A stretch of DNA of 64,000 bases from Dehalogenimonas formicexedens (GTDB lineage Bacteria > Chloroflexota > Dehalococcoidia > Dehalococcoidales > Dehalococcoidaceae), in contig NZ_CP018258.1 in NCBI RefSeq assembly GCF_001953175.1, positions 1,702,210 to 1,766,209 of the forward strand, read 5' to 3'. This document shows, one piece after another, positions 37,478 to 46,877 of this stretch. The position numbers were made by a program, and so were the translations under genes. The first letter of the stretch is position 1; each line of letters begins with the position of its first letter. The notes under the pieces were generated by a model. The model had not been told where the DNA came from. It ran no database searches and saw nothing but the letters and a program-made list of their open reading frames with translations.

Positions 37478-38551
37478 ATGCATATTGTATTTATGATTCA
37501 TACGCCGGCCCAGGTCCATTTATGGCAAGCGGTTGCTACCGAACTCGAATCGCGTGGCCATCATGTCGTGTTTATTAGTCGAATGGAATCCATTATACAG
37601 CGGCTGCTGGCATCATATAATCGAAAGAGTGAATGTTATGGCAGAGTTGGAAGGACTCCTATAACCAGAATCACGAGTTTGCCAATAACTGTGATCAAAT
37701 CATTACAGCAGACTTTACGGAATAAGCCGGATATTATCATTGGTACTGGGATACTTGAGTCAGTGGCTGGTTTTTTTACGCGAAAGCCAAGCATTATTTT
37801 CGAGGACTCGGAACCGACCCCAAGGCTCGAACGGCTATTATGGTATCGCCTGTGTTCTGTTGTAATTACTCCCTCCTGTTTCCGCATTAATCTGGGAAGA
37901 AAACAAGTACGTGTACCTAGTTATAAAGAACTTGCATACCTATACCCCTCACGCTTTCAACCTGATCCGGCAATTTACGATAAGCTAGGCATTGCCAAGA
38001 ATGAAAAATATGTGATTCTTCGTTTCAATGCATTTGACGCTGTGCATGATATCGGTCGTAAGGGTTTTACATTGCTTGATAAGTATACCTTAGTGTCCGA
38101 GCTTGAGAAGTTCGCCCATGTTTTTATCTCCTCAGAGACTACCCTTCCCCCGGACCTTTTGAAATATCAATTACCGGTACCGGCTTATCAAGTCCATCAA
38201 GCCTTATACCACGCCCAATTACTGGTTTCAGATACCCAGACTTTAACTACCGAAGCCGCCGTTCTTGGTGTCCCAGCTATTCGGTGCAACAGTTTTGTTG
38301 GACTTCACGATATGGGTAATTTTGTTGAGTTAGAATCGAAGTATGGTCTGCTCTTTTCGTTTAACCAACCAGGCAAGGCGATCAATCGAGCAATCGAGTT
38401 GATCACCCAGTCAGACCTGCGGGAGGAATGGCAGGCTAAACGAAAGGTGATGCTCGAAGAAAAGATAGATTTAACTGATTATATGGCGGACTCCATTGTA
38501 AATTGGCCAGAAAGTGCCTGGAAATTCAGAGCTTCTCAGGATAAGATATGA
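37478..38551 (+). CDS. DUF354 protein (GT-B-like)
   Basis: The 357-residue protein begins MHIVFMIHTPAQVHLW and has the DUF354 hallmarks IIGTGILESV, FEDSEPTP, and near the end LVSDTQTLTTEAAVLGVPAIR. DUF354 proteins have a GT-B fold related to UDP-GlcNAc 2-epimerases and are common in archaeal and bacterial glycan loci. No reaction has been firmly assigned. It overlaps the following epimerase gene by ATGA. Confidence 0.85.
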   Translation: MHIVFMIHTPAQVHLWQAVATELESRGHHVVFISRMESIIQRLLASYNRKSECYGRVGRTPITRITSLPITVIKSLQQTLRNKPDIIIGTGILESVAGFFTRKPSIIFEDSEPTPRLERLLWYRLCSVVITPSCFRINLGRKQVRVPSYKELAYLYPSRFQPDPAIYDKLGIAKNEKYVILRFNAFDAVHDIGRKGFTLLDKYTLVSELEKFAHVFISSETTLPPDLLKYQLPVPAYQVHQALYHAQLLVSDTQTLTTEAAVLGVPAIRCNSFVGLHDMGNFVELESKYGLLFSFNQPGKAINRAIELITQSDLREEWQAKRKVMLEEKIDLTDYMADSIVNWPESAWKFRASQDKI

Positions 38552-39597
38552 AAATCGTGTCAGTCATAGGTGTTAGACCTCAGTTCATCAAGTGTGCTTC
38601 CCTTTCACGAGAACTTAGAATCCATCATAGAGAGATACTTGTTCATACTGGACAACACTATGATTACCTGATGAATAAAGTGTTCTTCGATGAACTCGAT
38701 ATCCCCAGCCCGGACTACAACCTGGAAGTGGGGTCTTCGAGCCATGGTCTACAAACCGGGGAAATGCTTAAAAGAATTGAGGAAGTGCTTCTAATTGAGA
38801 AACCGGATCTAGTCCTGGTTTACGGAGATACCAATTCCACGTTGGCAGGTGCCCTAGCCGCAACCAAAATGCATATAAAAGTAGCCCATGTTGAGGCAGG
38901 TCTCAGAAGCCATGATCGGACAATGCCTGAGGAGATAAATCGTATACTGACGGACCATTGCTCCGACCTTTTATTTTGTCCTACTCAAACCGCTACGACA
39001 ACTCTAGCAGATGAAGGAATCAATCGTGGCGTCTATCTAACTGGTGATGTGATGGTGGATGCTATCCTATTTGCTAAAAACAGATCTGAGAACTCAAACA
39101 TTTTGGAAATCCTGGGCCTTACCAGCAAGGAATACCTAATGGTGACTATTCATCGCGCAAGCAACACAGACACGAAAGCAAATTTAGATAGCTTAGTAAA
39201 CGCCCTAATTCAGCTGAAACAACCAGTCGTATTTCCACTGCATCCCAGGACAGAAAAACAGTTAAAGCATTTCGGTCTATTTGACATACTCTCATCCCGC
39301 GTAAAATTGATTAAACCACTCGGATATTTAGAGTTTACCAAACTTCTTGGTCATTCTCAAAAGGTTCTTACTGATTCCGGCGGCGTCCAGAAAGAAGCCT
39401 ATTTATTGCAAGTACCATGTGTTACGCTACGGGATAATACCGAATGGCAAGAAACAGTGCAAGCAGGTTGGAACGTATTAGTAGGTACAAATGAGGAAAT
39501 GATCGTAAATGCCGCCCACAATTTTCAGCCAGTGTCAATACCAAAGACTCTTTTCCCCGAAGGCGCGTGTAGAAATATTTGTGATATCCTAAACTAA
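38548..39597 (+). CDS. UDP-N-acetylglucosamine 2-epimerase, WecB/WbpI-like
   Basis: The 349-residue non-hydrolysing epimerase has VIGVRPQFIKCA, HTGQHYDYLMN, YGDTNSTLAG, HVEAGLRSHDRTMPEE and LTDSGGVQKEA, all family signatures. Given the WbpA/B/D/E set upstream, it probably epimerises UDP-2,3-diacetamido-glucuronic acid at C2, as WbpI does; conversion of UDP-GlcNAc to UDP-ManNAc (WecB) is the alternative. The start overlaps the DUF354 stop. Confidence 0.92.
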   Translation: MKIVSVIGVRPQFIKCASLSRELRIHHREILVHTGQHYDYLMNKVFFDELDIPSPDYNLEVGSSSHGLQTGEMLKRIEEVLLIEKPDLVLVYGDTNSTLAGALAATKMHIKVAHVEAGLRSHDRTMPEEINRILTDHCSDLLFCPTQTATTTLADEGINRGVYLTGDVMVDAILFAKNRSENSNILEILGLTSKEYLMVTIHRASNTDTKANLDSLVNALIQLKQPVVFPLHPRTEKQLKHFGLFDILSSRVKLIKPLGYLEFTKLLGHSQKVLTDSGGVQKEAYLLQVPCVTLRDNTEWQETVQAGWNVLVGTNEEMIVNAAHNFQPVSIPKTLFPEGACRNICDILN

Positions 39598-39603
39598 ATT
39601 AAA

Positions 39604-40707
39604 ATGCGTATCTGTTTGATCGGCGACGGAAGCAGCGAGCACATCATGAGGTTATCATCTTACCTGGTGGATCAAGGCAATGACGTTCACTTGATCACTT
39701 GGAAGACTAGGCCGGGTTTTCCGTCAAGGGTCAAACTACATATACTGACCAATCACCGCATCCCGTTATTCAGAGAACTGGGTTGGATACTCGGGGCAAG
39801 GCGCTGTGTGAAATCCGTCAAACCGAATATTATTGATGCCCATTACGTAACCATCTATGGTTTCTTAGCAGCATTAACCAATTTCCATCCTCTTGTTGTG
39901 ACCGGTTGGGGGTCAGATATACTTGTGCAACCATATCGGAACCTATTGTGGCGGTCGTTTGCGCGTTACACCTTGCATAACGCCGATCGGATCAACCTGC
40001 TCTTCACGAAGCAGGTAGCCTTCAAGCAGATGAAATTGTTAGGAATCGACCAGTCTAAGATACAAGAAGTGCTACTTGGCGTCGATACGAGGATGTTCAA
40101 GAGGGAGCCTGATGGTAAGCGCACAGCATCGTTTTTCGGGTTGGATCCCGAACGTCCAATTATTGCGAACGTACGAGGTCTAGCTCCAATTTATGATGTT
40201 CAAACGTACTTTCGCGCCGCTGCAATAGTACTAAAGACGTGTCCCGATGCCCAATTCGTCACCCTGCATCGACCGGGGCAACGAGTCGAGGCAGAGGCTC
40301 TCTCGGATAAGCATGACCTCAACGGTCATATGACTTTATTAGACTGGCTGCCACATGATCAAATGCCCAAATTCTTGTCCACTGCCGATATATATGTATC
40401 CACTTCGTTATCTGACGGTGCTTCCAATTCCCTTCTTGAGGCCATGTCTTGCGAGAAGGCATCTGTTGTAACAGATATCCCTGCCAACCGCCAATGGATT
40501 GCCGATGGGGACAACGGCTATCTGTTTCCACCGGGTGATGCACAATCCTTGGCTAAAAAAATAATAAGTCTCATTAATGACCCTAACCGAAGATTGTTGT
40601 TTGGTCGTAGGTCTCGTGACATCGCCCAGAGTAGGGCAGAGTGCCAGGGGCAGATGGAGCAGATTGTTGCCGGCTATTGTGAAGTAATTCGCGAATATCA
40701 ACATTGA
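39604..40707 (+). CDS. GT-B glycosyltransferase, family 4-like
   Basis: The 367-residue GT-B protein starts MRICLIGDGSSEH and has a C-terminal donor-binding segment STSLSDGASNSLLEAMSCEK with the conserved E, and FPPGDAQSLA. It lies six bases after the epimerase and probably transfers the modified sugar or a next residue to the lipid-linked glycan. Confidence 0.85.
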   Translation: MRICLIGDGSSEHIMRLSSYLVDQGNDVHLITWKTRPGFPSRVKLHILTNHRIPLFRELGWILGARRCVKSVKPNIIDAHYVTIYGFLAALTNFHPLVVTGWGSDILVQPYRNLLWRSFARYTLHNADRINLLFTKQVAFKQMKLLGIDQSKIQEVLLGVDTRMFKREPDGKRTASFFGLDPERPIIANVRGLAPIYDVQTYFRAAAIVLKTCPDAQFVTLHRPGQRVEAEALSDKHDLNGHMTLLDWLPHDQMPKFLSTADIYVSTSLSDGASNSLLEAMSCEKASVVTDIPANRQWIADGDNGYLFPPGDAQSLAKKIISLINDPNRRLLFGRRSRDIAQSRAECQGQMEQIVAGYCEVIREYQH

Positions 40708-40750
40708 GAAGCAAGGTGACTAGACCATCATAACAAAATTCCTTACACTG

Positions 40751-42487
40751 ATGGGGTTCGCTGCGTTGACTGCCGCTACTTTGTTGGCATGGAATCACCC
40801 GGCGACTGGGTACGAGTTGGGTATTTTCGCCGCAACTCCAACGTTTTCTTGGGTACTAATTGGGCTCGCCATGGCCTGTGGAATGAGTATTATTGTTCGC
40901 CAAGCCATTTTGCTAAAAGACCCTGATTCAAGCTGGCTCTGGGGTTTGTTGCTTCTGATTGTATCTCGCCTGACAATATTATTCCTCCCGTTTATTCGAG
41001 GTTATGTAACTTGGCATGGCGATAATGTGAGCCACTTGGGTTTCCTCAAAGAAATCCTTCAGACTGGCCATTATGCTGCTGACAACTCGTATCCGATTAC
41101 TCACACTTTCCTCGCGGAGATCATCCAAACTACAGGGCTTTCTGTTGAACTTGTTGCTAATCTTAGTACGGCTTTTTTCTCGGTATTTTTTATTCTATCT
41201 ACATATCTCCTAGCAACAGCGCTATTATCAGAGCGAACACATCAACTCATAGCTACAACTCTTGCTGGGATGGTGTTTATCGGTGGTGGATACAACGTAC
41301 TCCTTATGCCTAATGGCTGGTCCATTTTTCTATTACCTCTTCTCTTTTACCTCTTTTTCAAACGATTGTTTCATCCCATATATTCGGTTCCATTCCTCTT
41401 GTTATCAGTATTATATCCGTTCTTTCATCCGCTATCAGCTCTGATCATTATCATTTCGATGTTAGTGATGACCCTTGCGTTCCAGTTTTTATGGAAGAAC
41501 CAATCTAGAGGTCTGACTAACTCATCGCACCCGCGTAGTGCAGCGCTCAAACCAATGCTGATTGAACTAATGATATTATTACCCTGGATATTGTCTTTTA
41601 ATTCCTTCGAACCTAACATTCGTCTTATTTGGATTCAAATTACGTCTGGCGGCCCAGATGTATTAGGTTTTATGAGTGATACTCTTTCCAAGATCAACGT
41701 TCACGGTGTCGATGCTGTTATGTTGTTCTTTAAACTATACGGAGTAGAGGCGATATTAATTATTGTTTCGTCGGTTGGGCTTGTTATCACCTGGCTAAGG
41801 GTCCGCCGGTCCACAAATGAAGTAATCGGACGATTATTCCTTGGATTGGGCGCATTATTCTTGGCGCTCGGCTTCATGTACCTATTGTATCTTTTGGGTA
41901 TGCCTGGGATGTCAAGTATTGGCGGGCAACGGCTCCTATCCTATGCCGGGATTCTCACTCCGATTTTAGCTGCCGTGACATTGGCCACTGCAATTCAGCG
42001 GATTCGGTTTAAGCCACTCACAACCATGATAATAGCAATTTTACTAGTTGTGCCCGCTGGGCTAAGCCTCATGTATATTTACCCTTCACCTTATGTCATC
42101 CAGCGTAACTTGCAAGTAACCCGGAGTGAGTTGAACGGCATCAATTGGTTGATGAACCTAAAAGGTACCCATATCGCCCTGATTTCGTCTTCCACAAATG
42201 AATTGTTACGCTTCACGGGGTTCACCGCTGCACCTAGGCCTATGGGTGCAAACGTCTCCCTGCCCGACCACTTCTCCTACGAGACCCTTGATCATTTTGG
42301 ACAGGCTTTCAGCAAACCCGGGTACCTGCCATTGTCCATAGCCGAAAAGCAAACTTACCTGACTATCTGGCAGGTGGTAGGCCGCTTCACGGCGTCAGAC
42401 TATGCAACTCTGGAGGATGACCAAACCGTAAGTAAGGTCTACGATAATGGTGAGTATCAAGTGTATCTCGTTGTGCCTTATTCATGA
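40751..42487 (+). CDS. Large polytopic membrane protein of the glycan locus
   Basis: The 578-residue protein has about 12-13 transmembrane helices and a C-terminal soluble tail of about 110 residues. An acidic loop after the third helix (GYVTWHGDNVSHLGFLKE) recalls the first loop of GT-C enzymes (PMT or oligosaccharyltransferase type). It could be a polymerase, a GT-C transferase or a ligase for the glycan. No named family is certain. It is the last plus-strand gene; its stop overlaps the stop of the convergent GT by 10 bases. Confidence 0.6.
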   Translation: MGFAALTAATLLAWNHPATGYELGIFAATPTFSWVLIGLAMACGMSIIVRQAILLKDPDSSWLWGLLLLIVSRLTILFLPFIRGYVTWHGDNVSHLGFLKEILQTGHYAADNSYPITHTFLAEIIQTTGLSVELVANLSTAFFSVFFILSTYLLATALLSERTHQLIATTLAGMVFIGGGYNVLLMPNGWSIFLLPLLFYLFFKRLFHPIYSVPFLLLSVLYPFFHPLSALIIIISMLVMTLAFQFLWKNQSRGLTNSSHPRSAALKPMLIELMILLPWILSFNSFEPNIRLIWIQITSGGPDVLGFMSDTLSKINVHGVDAVMLFFKLYGVEAILIIVSSVGLVITWLRVRRSTNEVIGRLFLGLGALFLALGFMYLLYLLGMPGMSSIGGQRLLSYAGILTPILAAVTLATAIQRIRFKPLTTMIIAILLVVPAGLSLMYIYPSPYVIQRNLQVTRSELNGINWLMNLKGTHIALISSSTNELLRFTGFTAAPRPMGANVSLPDHFSYETLDHFGQAFSKPGYLPLSIAEKQTYLTIWQVVGRFTASDYATLEDDQTVSKVYDNGEYQVYLVVPYS

Positions 42488-43848
42488 TTGCGCTGATTTT
42501 GATGAATAATAGTATTTCCTGTGACCGATTTATAGCGTTGTAATACCTTGCTTAGGTTAAGGGCCTGGCTAGCCCATGAATACGATTCAATTATATCCTG
42601 TTTCGGATTATAATACGAACGTATAACACCATCATCAAAGAACTCGTGTAACCAAACAGATAAGATCTTAAATATCTCATCGACTTCATTTGCGATAATT
42701 CCGCAGCCCGTATCGACCAACAGTCTCTGGATACTACCTTGAGGAAATATTGAACATGCCAAGATTGGGCGGCCAGCCCCTAAATATTCAAACACTTTGC
42801 CAGAGTAAGTTCCGGCGTCGGAGGGATTATTCCAGCTAAGAAGTAGCAGGACTGTGGACTCGCTTTGTGCGCTAATGCTTTCTGCGTAGCTAATCATTTC
42901 ATGGAATGATACCATTTTTTCAATCTGATAGCTTTTCAGTAAATTTTTTACATAGCTTAGAGACTCATTACCAATAAACCGGATTTCGAAACTGTTAGGG
43001 TCGATTTGTCCTTCTTGATAAAGCTTATGTACAGCCTGAAACAAAGCTGTTGGATCTCTTTTCCCCTTGTATACCGAGCCGGTATAGGTAATAATAAATT
43101 TATTTGATTTCCGCTTATGTAATGGATAGTCCTCAGGATCGAATCCGCTTGTGACAACGGATACGTTTTTTTTATGCAATACTTGAAGGTCACGAGCCAT
43201 CGGTTCAGAAATAGCTACGATCTGATCACAATTACGAATAATCCTTTGTTCCCATTTTTTTTCCAAATACGTAAATGGTTGTGCTTTTCTGACGTACGGA
43301 TTCTGAGACCATAAATCTCTGTATTCAGCAACCCAATAGACCCCTTTACTCTTCAGCCGTGAAGCCACCAAGTGACTCGCGGCAGGCCCATAGCTACTGA
43401 ATACTATTTGCGCGCCAGTATTTTTCAATAAACTCATAGCGCGTTTTAAGGCTCCGAAATACCAAAACGGTTCTTCGGCTACTGTCCTAATCAGCGGTAA
43501 TGACACCACAGATGCGATAAATGATTTCCCAATTGTAACCATTTTCCCGATTAGCGATCGACCACTAGCGCTAATTCGCCTTGCCTTTGTAGGACCCTTT
43601 TTTTCTCGATTAGTCACACGTAATTGGTGGTATTTGATTTTATATACGTTCGGCTCCAAGTGCTCCGACTCTCGGGGATCATTATCGGCGGTAATCACAA
43701 TCGGTTGCCATCCTAAGCGCGACAGGTACTTGCATAATTTACTCAGTCGAGTCGCAGCAATACTCTGACTTGGTCGATAATGGTAACTGATCACTATTAT
43801 TATATTATCACTCGTGTTATGCATATCCACTAATCTTAATTTATTCAA
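42478..43848 (-). CDS. GT-B glycosyltransferase, family 4-like
   Basis: The 456-residue protein has the GT4 outline: ISYHYRPSQSIAATRLSKL at the N-terminus, YWVAEYRDLWSQNPY, ISEPMARDLQ, and the donor site YSGKVFEYLGAGRPILA. It is the last gene of a four-gene minus-strand unit (epimerase, flippase, acetyltransferase, this gene). The acceptor and donor are unknown. Confidence 0.85.
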   Translation of the reverse strand: MNKLRLVDMHNTSDNIIIVISYHYRPSQSIAATRLSKLCKYLSRLGWQPIVITADNDPRESEHLEPNVYKIKYHQLRVTNREKKGPTKARRISASGRSLIGKMVTIGKSFIASVVSLPLIRTVAEEPFWYFGALKRAMSLLKNTGAQIVFSSYGPAASHLVASRLKSKGVYWVAEYRDLWSQNPYVRKAQPFTYLEKKWEQRIIRNCDQIVAISEPMARDLQVLHKKNVSVVTSGFDPEDYPLHKRKSNKFIITYTGSVYKGKRDPTALFQAVHKLYQEGQIDPNSFEIRFIGNESLSYVKNLLKSYQIEKMVSFHEMISYAESISAQSESTVLLLLSWNNPSDAGTYSGKVFEYLGAGRPILACSIFPQGSIQRLLVDTGCGIIANEVDEIFKILSVWLHEFFDDGVIRSYYNPKQDIIESYSWASQALNLSKVLQRYKSVTGNTIIHQNQRNHE

Positions 43849-43853
43849 TTACT

Positions 43854-44420
43854 TTACTCTCGCTCCAACCCTGTTCCCACGTTTTTCACAACCTGAGCCG
43901 GGTTTCCCGCCACAACAGCACCTGCTGGTACGTCCTTAGTCACAACAGAACCCATGCCAATCACGCTCCTGGCCCCTATTGAGACTCCTGGTATTATCTT
44001 GACATTAGCGCCAATCCAAACTTCATTTCCAATAACCACCGGTTTCGCGATATATTTAGGTTCGGATACAATGTTCACAACGGAATAATCGTGGTTAATA
44101 GTCCAAATGTAACATCCAGGACCAATAAGAATATTGTTGCCTAGCTTGAGACCACCAGCTCCATTGATTATCGTGTTGCGCCCAATAAATACGTTGTCAC
44201 CGCATGCGATGCCATGGGCACCATATATTATTACACCTTCATCAAACCTACCACCGTTACCTAATTGTTTGAATGAATTCTTATAATAACTCTTCCGGAT
44301 TATGGAGCCCCCGCATTGCCACGGAATGTTCCTTATAATAAGCTCAGTCATCACCCTAGGCATCGAAACCAATGCCGAGGCAACCGTTTTCCATCCGGGA
44401 TCGCTTTTATTTCTATCCAC
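43854..44420 (-). CDS. Hexapeptide-repeat O-acetyltransferase (WcaF/maltose-acetyltransferase type)
   Basis: The 188-residue left-handed beta-helix protein has INGAGGLKLGNNILIGPG, the catalytic His in WTINHDYS, and VWIGANVKIIPGVSIGA. Such enzymes acetylate sugar hydroxyls in capsule or O-antigen units. It overlaps the flippase gene by 8 bases upstream and lies 5 bases before the GT gene. Confidence 0.88.
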   Translation of the reverse strand: MDRNKSDPGWKTVASALVSMPRVMTELIIRNIPWQCGGSIIRKSYYKNSFKQLGNGGRFDEGVIIYGAHGIACGDNVFIGRNTIINGAGGLKLGNNILIGPGCYIWTINHDYSVVNIVSEPKYIAKPVVIGNEVWIGANVKIIPGVSIGARSVIGMGSVVTKDVPAGAVVAGNPAQVVKNVGTGLERE

Positions 44421-45756
44421 GTCTATTTTTCTTTCGAAGTGTAGTTATCAAATGTTTATACATACGGAGGTCATTTGCATCAATGAATACGCAGGCTCTC
44501 ATGGCTAAACCCGTATTTTTGGAGAATATCACTAATGCGACAAATCCGATTAAGATATAAGCAACAGTGGTAGCTATAGCTGCGCCCTCTATGCCTAATC
44601 GCGGAATAAGCAACAGGTTCAGGATAATATTGATACTGAGCCCAAGTAAAGACGCCTTCACCAGCAACCCCGGTTTACCGCGTCCTGCCATCTCGTTACC
44701 TAGAACCTTATAGATGCTCATAGCGACTGCCCCGGGTAATAAAAGCCACAACGGCATTACTGCCGGTAGAAACTCCTCACCAAAGAGAATCTCTACTGCA
44801 ATGTGAGCAAATATTAATAGGAAGAGCGCAGACACCAGACTTATCACCAGAGTATTCCGACATATTATAGGAGTGGACGAATTTGCTTGTTCAACGCTTA
44901 TACCTGGCGTCCTCGCCAATACCACGGTACCGACTGCCCCTGGCAAATAGAAGAGCACTTCGGCGCCTGCTACCGCCACTGAATAATACCCTATTGAAGC
45001 TGCATCCAAGAAAAACGCAATCATCAATAAATCCAGTCTGTAATTCAGAAACTGAACCAGATTGCCAATATAGCCTCTGATACCATACCCTAACAAATTA
45101 GAAAATACCGCGAAATCGAAACCAAACCGAATATGCACATGACTGCGCAGCATTAATAAAGTGATGATCATACCCGTGAGCTCGATTAATACAAAAGCGT
45201 AAACCATGCCCCCTATACCGAGGTTAAACACTATCAATGCAGCAGCGGTTAGGATTACAGAGGCACTATTATAGATTAAACTTATTAGGTTATACGCCGA
45301 TAGCCGATATTGCCCCAATACGATACAACTTAAGTACACCGTAAACAGCTTCAGGGGTACGGTCAAACATGCCAGTATGATATAAACGGCTTCGACGCTT
45401 TCCAAGAACTTAGGTTGCAAAATAAAATAGTACGCAAGAAAGGCGGTCGTGACTACTGTGCCGATTGTTAGCGCTTGGGTTAAAGAATTAGCTGTTAGTT
45501 GCTCTATGCTATACCGTTTCGTGCGCCCATAATAGGTATTTGCGATGCCGAGGCCGAGGTCACCTGCCATCGCGAGTAGCGCGGGTATCAAAACGATCAA
45601 TGAATAAATGCCTTTACCCTCAGGTCCTAACCAGCGGGCAATAATAATCGTAGCCAGGGCGCCGCTAACGAGAATGAAGACCTTGGTAAGTAAGGTATAA
45701 AAGGTGTTTCTCGTGAATTCAGGCCATGAACTGAGGAACCGGTGCTGCTGGTTCAA
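44413..45756 (-). CDS. Oligosaccharide flippase (Wzx/MATE superfamily)
   Basis: The 447-residue protein has 12-14 transmembrane helices and the N-terminal signature TFYTLLTKVFILVSGALAT followed by RWLGPEGKGIYS, as in polysaccharide exporters of the MOP superfamily. It should flip the undecaprenyl-linked oligosaccharide to the outer face. The C-terminus is basic (TTLRKKNRRG). It is co-transcribed with the epimerase upstream. Confidence 0.92.
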   Translation of the reverse strand: MNQQHRFLSSWPEFTRNTFYTLLTKVFILVSGALATIIIARWLGPEGKGIYSLIVLIPALLAMAGDLGLGIANTYYGRTKRYSIEQLTANSLTQALTIGTVVTTAFLAYYFILQPKFLESVEAVYIILACLTVPLKLFTVYLSCIVLGQYRLSAYNLISLIYNSASVILTAAALIVFNLGIGGMVYAFVLIELTGMIITLLMLRSHVHIRFGFDFAVFSNLLGYGIRGYIGNLVQFLNYRLDLLMIAFFLDAASIGYYSVAVAGAEVLFYLPGAVGTVVLARTPGISVEQANSSTPIICRNTLVISLVSALFLLIFAHIAVEILFGEEFLPAVMPLWLLLPGAVAMSIYKVLGNEMAGRGKPGLLVKASLLGLSINIILNLLLIPRLGIEGAAIATTVAYILIGFVALVIFSKNTGLAMRACVFIDANDLRMYKHLITTLRKKNRRG

Positions 45757-45762
45757 ATTGCT

Positions 45763-46713
45763 CTAGCTCGCCGAACTTCTCTGATTTAATAGGCTAGCAA
45801 CCATTTGCTCAAGACCGCTTCTAAGCTCTACCACCGGCATGTAACCAATATTTCGGACTTTATTGATGTCTGCCACACTGTGGCGGATATCGCCAAGGCG
45901 CTCTGCCTCGTATACTGGCGAAAGGGAGTTCCCAGTGATATCCAATAACAGCCAGGTCAAATGGTTCAACGTAGCGGCTTCACCGCTTCCAACGTTAAAC
46001 ACTCCCCGGGCATTTTCACCCAGGGCTAAGATCGTGGCAGAAACAACGTCGTCCACATGCACAAAATCACGTGTCTGCTCGCCATCTCCAAAGATAATCG
46101 GTGGCTGACCGGAAGTGACGCGGTGGATAAATTTCGGTATTACAGAAGAGTATTCGGAGGTAGAATCCTGACCGGGGCCATAGACGTTAAAGAACCTTAA
46201 TATAACGGTGGGCATCCCCGCGAAATCGTTGAATAGTTGAGCATATTGCTCAGCGATAACCTTCGAGATGGCGTAAGGGGAGAGAGGATTGAGTGCAGTT
46301 TGCTCATTTACGGGCATAAGCTCGACATCGCCATACACCGCTGCGGATGATGCCAATACTACTTTTTTAAGTTCATATTTGGCAGCCAAGCGTAGAATCT
46401 CCAACGTTGCACTAGCATTTACGTCTAGAGTGGTCAGTGGTTCCACAATGCTTTTTGCCACGCTGATGGAAGCTGCTAGATGGTACAAGTAATCGGCTCC
46501 GGAAATGATTCGTTCAAGTATGGCTTTATCTCTTATATCGCCCTGTACGAAACGTGCTCCCGAGTGTTCCAACATTGGCTTAAGGCGATCCAGTTGACCA
46601 GTCGAGAGATTATCAAGGATTGTGACGCTATATCCGAGGTCACATAGTCTGAGACACAGCCTTGAACCAATGAAACCGGCTCCCCCTGTAACGACGATAG
46701 TTTCAGCAGACAT
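45763..46713 (-). CDS. NAD-dependent nucleotide-sugar epimerase/dehydratase (GalE/WbpP-like)
   Basis: The 316-residue short-chain dehydrogenase has TGGAGFIGSRL, LASSAAVYGD and the catalytic Y-x3-K in SPYAISKVIAEQY. The closest types are UDP-GlcNAc or UDP-glucose 4-epimerases; a 4,6-dehydratase is less likely because its NAD-site variants are not seen. It opens the minus-strand unit, behind a promoter whose -10 lies 12 bases from the ATG. Confidence 0.88.
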   Translation of the reverse strand: MSAETIVVTGGAGFIGSRLCLRLCDLGYSVTILDNLSTGQLDRLKPMLEHSGARFVQGDIRDKAILERIISGADYLYHLAASISVAKSIVEPLTTLDVNASATLEILRLAAKYELKKVVLASSAAVYGDVELMPVNEQTALNPLSPYAISKVIAEQYAQLFNDFAGMPTVILRFFNVYGPGQDSTSEYSSVIPKFIHRVTSGQPPIIFGDGEQTRDFVHVDDVVSATILALGENARGVFNVGSGEAATLNHLTWLLLDITGNSLSPVYEAERLGDIRHSVADINKVRNIGYMPVVELRSGLEQMVASLLNQRSSAS

Positions 46714-46725
46714 AATATTTGTGAT

Positions 46726-46753
46726 AGTATATCATACCCTTGGACAGGTTGAA
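46726..46753 (-). promoter_or_regulatory. Nearly leaderless promoter of the epimerase unit
   Basis: On the minus strand TTCAAC (46753-46748) and TATACT (46731-46726) have a 16-base spacer. The ATG is at 46713, so the leader would be about five bases and has no Shine-Dalgarno sequence. Confidence 0.45.
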
Positions 46754-46877
46754 TCCAGCCCGAATGTTTCAATGAGTGATATATACGGCTTATGATGTAC
46801 GCGAACCTATTAATGCCCCTAAATTGGAATCATCCATGTTGTAACCAGCCTGTTGATTTCAAGGGCAGGATGCTGAT

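Noticed and set aside
31000-46713. Whole glycan locus as a recent transfer
   Set aside because: It is AT-richer than its flanks, but I see no att sites, integrase or direct repeats around it, so transfer is only a possibility.
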